From Prevotella sp. UBA1395 (GTDB lineage Bacteria > Bacteroidota > Bacteroidia > Bacteroidales > Bacteroidaceae), in contig DBQL01000166.1 of NCBI GenBank assembly GCA_002305235.1, positions 8,875 to 14,093 of the forward strand: a stretch of DNA of 5,219 nucleotides, written 5' to 3'. Positions 1-5,219 of the stretch are shown one piece after another; position 1 is the first letter of the stretch, and every line of letters starts with the position of its first letter. A model generated the notes under the pieces. The model was given only the letters and a program-made list of their open reading frames with translations. It was not told the origin of the DNA and searched no databases. A program made the translations under genes and the position numbers.

Positions 1-374
1 CATGGTACACGGGCTTCGATCCGTACACGCTCGAGCCGGTGTCATGCGCCAAGACCCCTAAGGAGAAACTGGCACAACGGCAGTTTTTCTTCTGGTATAA
101 ACCCGAGGAGCGCCGTAACATCGAGTCGGAGCTGAGACGAATAGGGCGTCCCGACCTCATCAAGAAGCTCTATGACGGCGTGCCCTATCGCGGACGGGTG
201 CAGTATGACGACAAGGCGGTGGGCAGCCGGCCCGACAGTCACGAGCGCGAGAACCGCAAAGACCATCGCCGGGGCAGTGACAGTCGCGGGGCAAACACCG
301 TCAAAGGCAAATCGAAACCCAAATCGTTTAATCCCAATTTCAATCCGGGCGCAAGGCGCAAGAAGGGCCGTTGA
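1..374 (+). CDS. ygiQ: YgiQ-family radical SAM protein, C-terminal part (5' end outside window)
   Basis: The open frame enters from the left edge and gives 123 residues before TGA. It begins WYTGFDPYTLEPV and continues with a segment containing KTPKEKLAQRQFFFWYKPEE and then RRIGRPDLIKKL. This matches my knowledge of the end of YgiQ (UPF0313) proteins: a 'YYTG-DP-T---V' motif, a 'P-EK--QR' motif, and a region with Pfam name DUF3362. The last 50 or so residues are very basic and low in complexity (Arg, Lys, Asn, Pro, Gly), ending GARRKKGR, which is also usual in this family. The radical SAM core and its CxxxCxxC cluster motif would lie upstream and cannot be seen, so catalytic integrity is unknown. 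The cellular role of YgiQ is not established. A GTG at 39 could look like a start, but the family motif lies upstream of it, so this is an internal valine. Confidence in the family is good; the gene is partial only because of the window edge. Confidence 0.85.
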   Translation, partial: WYTGFDPYTLEPVSCAKTPKEKLAQRQFFFWYKPEERRNIESELRRIGRPDLIKKLYDGVPYRGRVQYDDKAVGSRPDSHERENRKDHRRGSDSRGANTVKGKSKPKSFNPNFNPGARRKKGR

Positions 375-407
375 CCCCTTCTTGCACCCTGACACCGCAC
401 GTTTCCT

Positions 408-1271
408 GTGAAAATCATCGAACAATTCTTGGCCGGAAAGCACGGCGAGGCAGATTGTGAGGACGGCATTGTCATCACCGACGACTTTGCGGCCGTGATA
501 GACGGCAGCACGAGCAAGTCGGCACGGCGCATCGATGCCACCATGACCAATGGCCGACTCTGCATGACGCTGCTCCGCGACATGATCAAACACTTGTCTG
601 CCGGCATCTCGCTCGACGAGTTTTGCCAACAGGCCACCACCCTCATCCATAACCAATACCTCACCCACCCGGCCCAACGGCACGGTGGCCATGAGGCCAT
701 GTCATCGGCATCAGGCGCCACCGGGGCGGCCATAGCGCCCGAAGACCGTCTCTGTGCCAGCGTGGCGATATACAGTCGCGTGCGCCGTGAGATCTGGTTG
801 GTGGGCGACTGCCAATGTATGGTTGACGGACAGCTCTACGAAAACAGCAAGCCCGCAGAGGCGGAGGTGGCGCGACGACGTGCCGGACTCTTCGAAAGCC
901 TGCGCGCCGCACACCCCGACATGGTGGTGAATGGCGAGTTGGCGCACGACTATGCGCGCGATGCCATCATCCCGCTGCTCATCAAGGGCATGGCAGAGCA
1001 AAACCATACGTATGCCGTGGTAGACGGATTCCCCATCTACCGGGCCGGCATCAAGGTGGTGAGCCTCGCTCCGCATAACCGCGAGGTGGTCTTGGCCTCT
1101 GACGGATACCCCTTTCTCCGCCCCACATTGGCCGAGAGTGAGGAGGCTCTGCGGCAGCAATTACAGTCGGACCCCTTCAATATCCACACTTTCCAAGCCA
1201 CCAAAGGGCTTATGCGCGGAAACCTTTCGTTTGACGACAGGGCGTATGTGAGAATGTGGAATGAGGAGTGA
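408..1271 (+). CDS. Divergent PP2C-like (PPM family) phosphatase candidate, 287 aa
   Basis: No close named relative is recognised, but the order of motifs fits a PP2C/PPM metal-dependent Ser/Thr phosphatase. Residues 17-20 read CEDG. Residues 30-36 read VIDGSTS, resembling the 'VFDGHGG' metal-binding motif with Asp32. LVGDCQ at 131-136 resembles 'VGDSR'. VVLASDGYPFL at 227-237 resembles 'LASDGLWD' with Asp232. SFDDRAYV at 274-281 resembles the final 'DN-TVIVV' motif with Asp277. The usual acidic metal ligands therefore seem present. A Gly/Ala/Ser-rich stretch at about 97-111 looks like a loop insertion. No signal peptide or membrane segment is seen, so it is probably cytosolic. The start is GTG. 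An in-frame stop lies at 390-392 and the next in-frame ATG (543) would remove Asp32, so the GTG is effectively forced. It follows the YgiQ gene by 33 bp and may be cotranscribed. Its last codons lie in a repeat array. Phosphatase activity is inferred. Confidence 0.75.
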   Translation: MKIIEQFLAGKHGEADCEDGIVITDDFAAVIDGSTSKSARRIDATMTNGRLCMTLLRDMIKHLSAGISLDEFCQQATTLIHNQYLTHPAQRHGGHEAMSSASGATGAAIAPEDRLCASVAIYSRVRREIWLVGDCQCMVDGQLYENSKPAEAEVARRRAGLFESLRAAHPDMVVNGELAHDYARDAIIPLLIKGMAEQNHTYAVVDGFPIYRAGIKVVSLAPHNREVVLASDGYPFLRPTLAESEEALRQQLQSDPFNIHTFQATKGLMRGNLSFDDRAYVRMWNEE

Positions 1272-1395
1272 GGAATGGGGAGATATGAATTTGGAATGGG
1301 GAATTACGAGTGAGGAATGAGGAAAAACTAATGGAGGAATGAGGAAGGATGAATGGAAGAATAAGGAAGGATGAATGGGGAATGGGGAATTACGA
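1258..1395 (+). repeat. Purine-rich degenerate GGAATGAGGA-type repeat array
   Basis: The + strand here is built from variants of GGAATGAGGA, GGAATGGGGA and GGAAGGATGAATGG. Between 1261 and 1390 there are only two cytosines in 130 bases. A 17-nt unit, GGAATGGGGAATTACGA, occurs identically at 1293-1309 and 1379-1395. A 15-nt unit, AGGAAGGATGAATGG, occurs at 1342-1356 and 1364-1378, a 22-nt offset. The array starts inside the phosphatase-like gene: its final codons (Asn-Glu-Glu-stop) are repeat sequence. It ends about 57 bases before truA. The array has no credible open frame and no hairpin or T-run like an intrinsic terminator. From memory, similar GAATGAGG arrays occur between genes in other Bacteroidota, but I cannot confirm this here. 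Function unknown. Confidence 0.85.
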
Positions 1396-1452
1396 TTTTT
1401 GAAAAAAGGGGGATAGGATCATTACAGTTAAACCATTATTCCAACAAGAAAA

Positions 1453-2184
1453 ATGAACAGATATTTCGTATGGATCGGTTTTGACGGCACGGCTTACCAC
1501 GGTTGGCAGATACAGCCCAACGGTATGTCGGTGCAAGAGAAGCTTCAACAATGTCTCTCCACACTGCTGGGGCAACCCATCGAGGTGACAGGTGCCGGAA
1601 GGACTGATGCCGGAGTGCATGCGCGCCAAATGTCGTGCCACTTTGACATGCCCCAAAAAACAGACTGCGCACAGCTATGCTATCGTCTCAACCGCATACT
1701 TCCGCGCGACATCTCATGCGAACGGGTGGAGCAGGTTACCCCCGACCTTCACGCTCGCTTCTCGGCTACCAAGCGCACCTACCGATATTTTATTCACACT
1801 CACCGAGACCCGTTTCTCAGACACTTCTCGGTGGAGATGAACTGGAACCTCGACTTCGAGCTGATGAACGAGGCGGCGGCGCACCTGTTGACCGTCACCG
1901 ACTTCAAGGCATTCTGCAAAGCCAATGCCGACAACAAGACAACACTCTGCGAAGTATCCGTGGCACGATGGGTGAAGACCGGCGAATCGACCTATTACTT
2001 CGAGATTGCGGCCAATCGTTTCTTGCGGAATATGGTGCGCGCGGTGGTCGGCACGCTGATAGACGTGGGGCGACACCGGCTCACCCTCGACAGCTTCAAG
2101 GCGGTGGTGAGAGAAGGCACCCGCTCGGATGCAGGGCAGTCGATGCCCGCACACGGACTGTTTCTTTGGCAGATAGACTATTGA
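1453..2184 (+). CDS. truA: tRNA pseudouridine(38-40) synthase TruA
   Basis: TruA converts uridines 38, 39 and 40 in the anticodon arm of many tRNAs to pseudouridine, in the cytoplasm. The 243-residue product has the family layout and usual length. Near the N-terminus is a 'YDGT-YHGWQ' type motif (FDGTAYHGWQ, 10-19). The catalytic loop GAGRTDAGVHA lies at 47-57, with Asp52 as the nucleophile and Arg50 beside it. LHARFSATKRTYRYFI at 99-114 carries the conserved Arg-Phe-Ser-Ala and active-site Tyr region. FLRNMVRAVVGTLIDVG near the C-terminus is the second strongly conserved TruA block. The protein ends with the typical GLFLWQIDY. Nothing is truncated. The ATG is preceded by an A-rich stretch (ccaacaagaaaa) rather than a Shine-Dalgarno site. 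It is 181 bases from the preceding gene, across the purine repeat, and 544 bases precede the next gene, so it may be transcribed alone or with the left block. No clear promoter is seen. Confidence 0.97.
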   Translation: MNRYFVWIGFDGTAYHGWQIQPNGMSVQEKLQQCLSTLLGQPIEVTGAGRTDAGVHARQMSCHFDMPQKTDCAQLCYRLNRILPRDISCERVEQVTPDLHARFSATKRTYRYFIHTHRDPFLRHFSVEMNWNLDFELMNEAAAHLLTVTDFKAFCKANADNKTTLCEVSVARWVKTGESTYYFEIAANRFLRNMVRAVVGTLIDVGRHRLTLDSFKAVVREGTRSDAGQSMPAHGLFLWQIDY

Positions 2185-2307
2185 ACGACGGTCGTCGTCA
2201 CAATGACATGACACAAGAAACGCATGCGGACATCATTTTTAGACACAAATGATAATATACTGTTTATCAACATATTATACATTTATTTTTCAACAAAAAC
2301 TTATTCT

Positions 2308-2400
2308 CTTTGCGAAAGCTATCTAATCGTGCCGCGATTAGATAGTAAACGCGACGCGATTAGATAGTAATCGTCGCGCGATTAGATAGCTTTCGCAAAG
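2308..2400. repeat. Structured element: 22-nt perfect inverted repeat enclosing 22-nt-period tandem repeats
   Basis: The left arm 2308-2329 (CTTTGCGAAAGC then TATCTAATCG) is the exact reverse complement of the right arm 2379-2400, giving 22 paired bases around a 49-base spacer. Inside, the sequence GCGATTAGATAG recurs at 2334, 2356 and 2378, exactly 22 bases apart; the first two copies share 15 identical leading bases (GCGATTAGATAGTAA). A second hairpin forms at 2350-2378: CGCGACG plus ATTA pairs with TAATCGTCGCG, with a two-base CG bulge and a GATAG loop. It ends exactly at the foot of the right arm. No T-run follows 2400, so this is not a standard intrinsic terminator. It could be a dispersed intergenic repeat (REP- or MITE-like), an RNA structure in the truA 3' region, or a protein-binding site. 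No function can be assigned from sequence alone. Confidence 0.85.
2319..2345 (+). repeat. Alternative short hairpin within the repeat element
   Basis: CTATCTAATCG (2319-2329) is the exact reverse complement of CGATTAGATAG (2335-2345), with a five-base loop TGCCG. This 11-bp stem uses bases that also belong to the long 22-bp stem with 2379-2400, so the two cannot form together. The hairpin at 2350-2378 is compatible with either. Whether it forms as RNA or DNA is not shown. Confidence 0.6.
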
Positions 2401-2680
2401 CCAAATGAAAACAGCGACGCTTGGCGACCGTCAAACGGGCCGGCGGCAAGGGCAAAAACATCGGGATGAAACCGAAATGACACACCTATATAATAAAGGT
2501 GGGAAATGGCCGTTTCTACAACAGGCCACCACTCATACGGCAGCCTGATATGACACGCTAAAGAACCTACGATGACCGCATGCGAACCTTCGCCACAAAT
2601 GAAAGACACGACAATACATTTTATAAGAAATAATTGATAAAAAAGAATGGGAAAAAGATACGACTTTGAAAAATAAGTTG

Positions 2681-2688
2681 TAACTTTA
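2681..2688 (+). promoter_or_regulatory. Possible Bacteroidota -7 element for the mutarotase/symporter operon
   Basis: TAACTTTA matches five of the six fixed positions of the Bacteroidetes -7 consensus TAnnTTTG. It sits 40 bases before the preferred ATG at 2729, so the transcript would have a leader of roughly 30 bases. The weak point is the -33 box: the only upstream TTTG is at 2665-2668, leaving 12 bases between elements where 19-21 is usual. Treat as tentative. Confidence 0.3.
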
Positions 2689-2728
2689 CCACCAATTAAT
2701 GATACAATCAACTAACAATACTACTTGT

Positions 2729-3922
2729 ATGAGAAACTTTAAAACATTGATCTATGTTGCCGGAGCCGGAATGCTGACTTTGGCATCATGCGCCGGTGGT
2801 TCTCAGACCACTCAAGAAACCGTTTCCGGTTTGAATCCCGCCAAGTTTGACACCACGCTGAACGGCAAGAAAGTGGAACTTGTGACCATCAAGAACGCCG
2901 GCGGCATGGAAGTATGCCTCACCAACTACGGCGGCCGAGTTGTTTCCATCAGCGTGCCCGACAAAGCGGGCAAGCCCACCGACGTGGTTTTGGGTTATGA
3001 CAACATCAAGCAGTATGCCGATACCCTCAACTCGCCGTCAGACTACGGCTCGAGTGTGGGTCGCTATGCCAACCGCATCAAGAACGCTACCATTACCGTG
3101 GCCGGCAAAGAATATAAACTGCGCGCCAACGACAAGGAAAACTGCCTGCACGGCGGCGGCAACACGGGATGGATCAACAAGGTGTATGACATTCAGGCCA
3201 AGACCGACAGCAGCGTGACATTCGCCATCACCGCCCCCGACGGCGAGAACGGATTCCCCGGAACGGTAAAGGCCACGGCCACCTATCTCGTGAAAAGCGA
3301 CAACACACTCGACATCGTCTTTGGCGCCACAACCGACAAAGAGACCGTGGTGAACATGACCAACCACTGCTATTTCAACCTCAACGGAGACCCATCGGCA
3401 GTAGGTACCGATCAGGTGATGTATATCAATGCCGACAAATACACTCCTGCCGATGCCAAATACATCCCCACCGGCGAGATCAAAGACGTGACCGGCACCC
3501 CGATGGACTTCCGCAAGCCACACGCTATCGCCGAGACTATTGTTGACACGACGTTCGACCAAATCAAGAACGCCACCGGCTACGACCATAACTGGTGCCT
3601 GAACACCTTCAAGGATGGCAAGGGCGACGACACGCAGGTGGCCGCAAGCCTCTACTCTCCCAAGACCGGCATATTGCTCGAAGTGTTTACCAACGAGCCG
3701 GGCATACAGGTCTACACCGGCAACTTCCAAGGCAACGGCATCCCCGGCAAGCATGGCGTGCTCTATCCCAAGCACGTGAGCGTGTGCTTCGAGAGCCAGA
3801 AATACCCCGACAGTCCTACCAAAATAGCAAACAAAACCAAGGGATGGGAAATCTCAAACCCATATCTCAAGCCCGGACAGACCTACTCCTCGCACCTCGC
3901 TTACAAGTTCAGCGTGAAATAA
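2729..3922 (+). CDS. galM: Aldose 1-epimerase (galactose mutarotase), lipoprotein
   Basis: This enzyme interconverts the alpha and beta anomers of aldoses such as galactose and glucose. The 397-residue product starts with a lipoprotein signal: MRNFK, a hydrophobic stretch, then LASC, with Cys21 as the lipidated residue. It therefore acts outside the cytoplasm on a membrane anchor. The GalM domain follows from about residue 36. GRYANRI (111-117) has the conserved Arg. NCLHGG holds His141. TNHCYFNL holds the second His (213). YDHNW holds Asp286. CFESQKYPDSP holds the catalytic Glu355. EVFTNEPGIQVYTGN is also typical. All residues expected for catalysis are present. I chose ATG 2729 over ATG 2699 because the earlier start adds ten polar residues (MIQSTNNTTC) before an otherwise perfect signal peptide. 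No Shine-Dalgarno site is seen. A symporter gene follows after 50 bases without a terminator, so the two are probably one operon. The preferred sugar is not determined by the sequence. Confidence 0.95.
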   Translation: MRNFKTLIYVAGAGMLTLASCAGGSQTTQETVSGLNPAKFDTTLNGKKVELVTIKNAGGMEVCLTNYGGRVVSISVPDKAGKPTDVVLGYDNIKQYADTLNSPSDYGSSVGRYANRIKNATITVAGKEYKLRANDKENCLHGGGNTGWINKVYDIQAKTDSSVTFAITAPDGENGFPGTVKATATYLVKSDNTLDIVFGATTDKETVVNMTNHCYFNLNGDPSAVGTDQVMYINADKYTPADAKYIPTGEIKDVTGTPMDFRKPHAIAETIVDTTFDQIKNATGYDHNWCLNTFKDGKGDDTQVAASLYSPKTGILLEVFTNEPGIQVYTGNFQGNGIPGKHGVLYPKHVSVCFESQKYPDSPTKIANKTKGWEISNPYLKPGQTYSSHLAYKFSVK

Positions 3923-3972
3923 CCGACTACGAGAAAACCAAAACTCTAACACATAAAATCTATTAAGAAAAA

Positions 3973-5219
3973 ATGAATTGGACATCAAATGAATTCCTCT
4001 GGTTAGACTGGGCCGTGCTCGGCATCGGTCTCGTAGGAGTGATTTGGGCGGTATGGCATGCCATCATCAAAGACAAGCGCGCCTCGGCAGGCGAAGATTC
4101 TTCTGACTATCTTTTCGGCAAAGGTGAGCCGTGGTATGTAATCGGTATGGCGATCTTCGCCGCAAACATCGGCTCTGAGCACCTCGTGGGGCTTGCCGGA
4201 ACGGGCGCCAAAGACGGCGTGGGCATGGCTCACTGGGAGATGCAGGGCTGGATGATACTTATCCTCGGATGGGTGTTCGTGCCGTTCTATGAGCTGCTGA
4301 TCACCAAACTGGGAAAGATCATCACCATGCCCGACTTCCTGAAGTTTCGATATAACAACGCCACAGGCTACGGCCTGAGCATCATCACACTGGTGGCATA
4401 CGTGCTGACAAAGGTCAGCGTGACGGCTTATACCGGCGGTATATTCTTCGAATACCTCTTGGGCCTGAACTTCTGGGTAGGTGCCATCGGACTTATTGTC
4501 GTCACTTGCGTGTTCACCGTATTCGGAGGCATGAAGGGCGTGATGACGCTCTCATCCATACAGACGCCCATCCTGATCATCGGCTCGTTCTTGGTGCTCT
4601 TTCTCGGACTGGCTGCCCTCGGCGGCGGAAGCGTCGTTGAAGGCTGGACGGCCATGATGGACAACGCCCGAGCCATGCACGACGGTTACGGCATCAACCA
4701 CATGTTCCATACCGATCCGGGCGACCCGATGTATAAGGAATATCCCGGATACGTGGTATTCCTCGGTGCTTCGATCATCGGTTTCTGGTATTGGTGTACC
4801 GACCAGCACATCGTGCAACGTGTTCTCGGACAGACCAAGGGTGAGGATCCGGGTGCCGTGATTGCCCGTGCACGCCGTGGTACCATCGCCGCCGGATTCT
4901 TCAAGATCCTCCCCGTGTTCATGTTCCTCATCCCGGGAATGATCGCTGCCGCGCTCGCCGAGAAGGGTAACGGATTCGTGATGGCCGACACCGATGCCGC
5001 TTTCGCGCTCATGGTGAAGAACATCCTGCCTGTGGGTGTGAAGGGTATCGTGACCATCGGATTTGTTTGCGCGCTCGTAGCATCGTTGGCCGCATTCTTC
5101 AACAGCTGTGCCACGCTCTTCACCGAAGACTTCTACAAGCCTATGAAGAAGAACATGAGCGAGGCACACTATGTGTTTGTGGGTCGTGCCGCAACGGTAG
5201 TGGTGGTGCTGCTCGGTCT
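3973..5219 (+). CDS. SGLT-like sodium/sugar symporter (SSS family), 3' end outside window
   Basis: Sodium:solute symporter family member, predicted to bring a sugar across the inner membrane with Na+. 415 codons are visible and the frame runs off the right edge. Hydrophobic segments lie at about residues 13-32, 55-76, 92-107, 133-155, 166-186, 198-216, 258-276, 305-328, 352-378 and 402 onward. Motifs resemble animal SGLTs closely: AANIGSEHLVGLAGTGA (63-79), GWVFVPFYE, FWYWCTDQHIVQRVL (271-285), FFKILPVFMFLIPGM (309-323) and FFNSCATLFTEDFYK (375-389). By my alignment from memory, the sugar-contact positions of human SGLT1 are kept: His70, Glu89, Tyr273-Trp274 and Lys311. In the Na2-site helix the usual Ser-Ser pair reads Ala370-Ser371. 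The start is ATG after an A-rich stretch (tattaagaaaaa). Cotranscription with the upstream mutarotase suggests glucose or galactose uptake; this is inference. A gene such as galactokinase might follow outside the window. Confidence 0.93.
   Translation, partial: MNWTSNEFLWLDWAVLGIGLVGVIWAVWHAIIKDKRASAGEDSSDYLFGKGEPWYVIGMAIFAANIGSEHLVGLAGTGAKDGVGMAHWEMQGWMILILGWVFVPFYELLITKLGKIITMPDFLKFRYNNATGYGLSIITLVAYVLTKVSVTAYTGGIFFEYLLGLNFWVGAIGLIVVTCVFTVFGGMKGVMTLSSIQTPILIIGSFLVLFLGLAALGGGSVVEGWTAMMDNARAMHDGYGINHMFHTDPGDPMYKEYPGYVVFLGASIIGFWYWCTDQHIVQRVLGQTKGEDPGAVIARARRGTIAAGFFKILPVFMFLIPGMIAAALAEKGNGFVMADTDAAFALMVKNILPVGVKGIVTIGFVCALVASLAAFFNSCATLFTEDFYKPMKKNMSEAHYVFVGRAATVVVVLLG

Larger units (their letters stand above)
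2185..2728. other. 544-base intergenic region between truA and the mutarotase gene
   Basis: No convincing gene is present. From the truA stop to about 2300 the DNA is increasingly AT-rich. An exact palindrome, ACGACG-gt-CGTCGT, follows the truA stop but has no T-run after it. From 2308 to 2400 lies the inverted/tandem repeat element described separately. From 2401 to about 2600 the composition is mixed. It contains a bulged hairpin (2507-2511 and 2512-2514 pairing with 2524-2528 and 2520-2522, loop TCTAC). It also contains a 47-codon open frame on the + strand (2405-2548) and part of a 109-codon open frame on the - strand (2382-2711). Neither of these open frames resembles a family I know. 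From 2600 to 2700 it is AT-rich, as expected for a promoter region. I see no tRNA, riboswitch or insertion sequence that I can name. Confidence 0.7.

Noticed and set aside
42..692. 216-codon - strand open frame across the YgiQ end and the phosphatase-like gene
   Set aside because: It is antisense to two genes whose + strand reading has family motifs, and its own product has no recognisable domain. It reflects codon bias of the real genes.
1398..1430. Possible truA promoter: TTTG at 1398-1401, 21-base spacer, TACAGTTA at 1423-1430
   Set aside because: The spacing is right for Bacteroidota, but TACAGTTA matches only four of six fixed positions of TAnnTTTG, too weak to claim.
2187..2204. Palindrome ACGACG-gt-CGTCGT just after truA as a terminator
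   Set aside because: The two-base loop is too tight for a good RNA hairpin of full length, and the following bases (cacaatgacatg) contain no T-run.
2308..2400. CRISPR-like array, because of the regular 22-base repeats
   Set aside because: The repeats are contiguous with no unique spacers of 30 bases or more, only three units are present, and no cas gene is nearby.
2483..2501. Small inverted repeat CACCT-ATATAATAA-AGGTG
   Set aside because: Only five base pairs with a nine-base AT loop; expected by chance in a region of this length.
2405..2548. Short + strand open frame of 47 codons starting MKTATLGDRQ
   Set aside because: It begins just after the repeat element, is rich in Arg, Gln, Thr and His with no recognisable motif, lacks a promoter or A-rich leader, and overlaps a hairpin. 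Probably chance.
2382..2711. 109-codon - strand open frame in the intergenic region
   Set aside because: It ends inside the repeat arm, matches no family I know, and its start overlaps the beginning of the mutarotase gene region. More likely an open frame in a repeat than a gene, though a genome-wide copy search could change this.
3038..3775. 245-codon - strand open frame inside the mutarotase gene
   Set aside because: Entirely antisense to a gene with complete catalytic motifs; valine- and glycine-rich shadow sequence.

Overview
The window looks like ordinary chromosomal DNA from a Bacteroidota bacterium, probably order Bacteroidales and possibly Prevotella-like. This rests on protein character, on start codons preceded by A-rich stretches rather than Shine-Dalgarno sites, and on a mutarotase made as a lipoprotein next to an SGLT-type symporter. 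The genus is a guess. All five supported genes lie on the + strand.

Left block (1-2184): the C-terminal end of a YgiQ-family radical SAM protein, then a GTG-started, divergent PP2C-like phosphatase candidate 33 bp downstream, then a purine-rich degenerate repeat array, then truA (tRNA pseudouridine synthase). The repeat array overlaps the last codons of the phosphatase-like gene.

Middle (2185-2728): 544 bases without a convincing gene. At 2308-2400 there is a compact structured element: perfect 22-nt inverted arms enclosing a tandem repeat with a 22-nt period, able to form at least two mutually exclusive folds. Downstream are a small bulged hairpin and a short open frame that I do not believe in.

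Right block (2729-5219): a probable two-gene sugar-uptake operon. The first gene is a lipoprotein aldose 1-epimerase (galM type) with all catalytic residues. Fifty bases on, with no terminator between, is an SGLT-like sodium/sugar symporter cut by the window end. The inferred division of work is that the anchored mutarotase interconverts sugar anomers outside the inner membrane and the symporter imports the sugar with sodium.

I found no CRISPR array, insertion sequence, RNA gene, toxin-antitoxin pair or defence system. The least explained items are the 2308-2400 element, the repeat array entering a coding end, and the PP2C-like protein.
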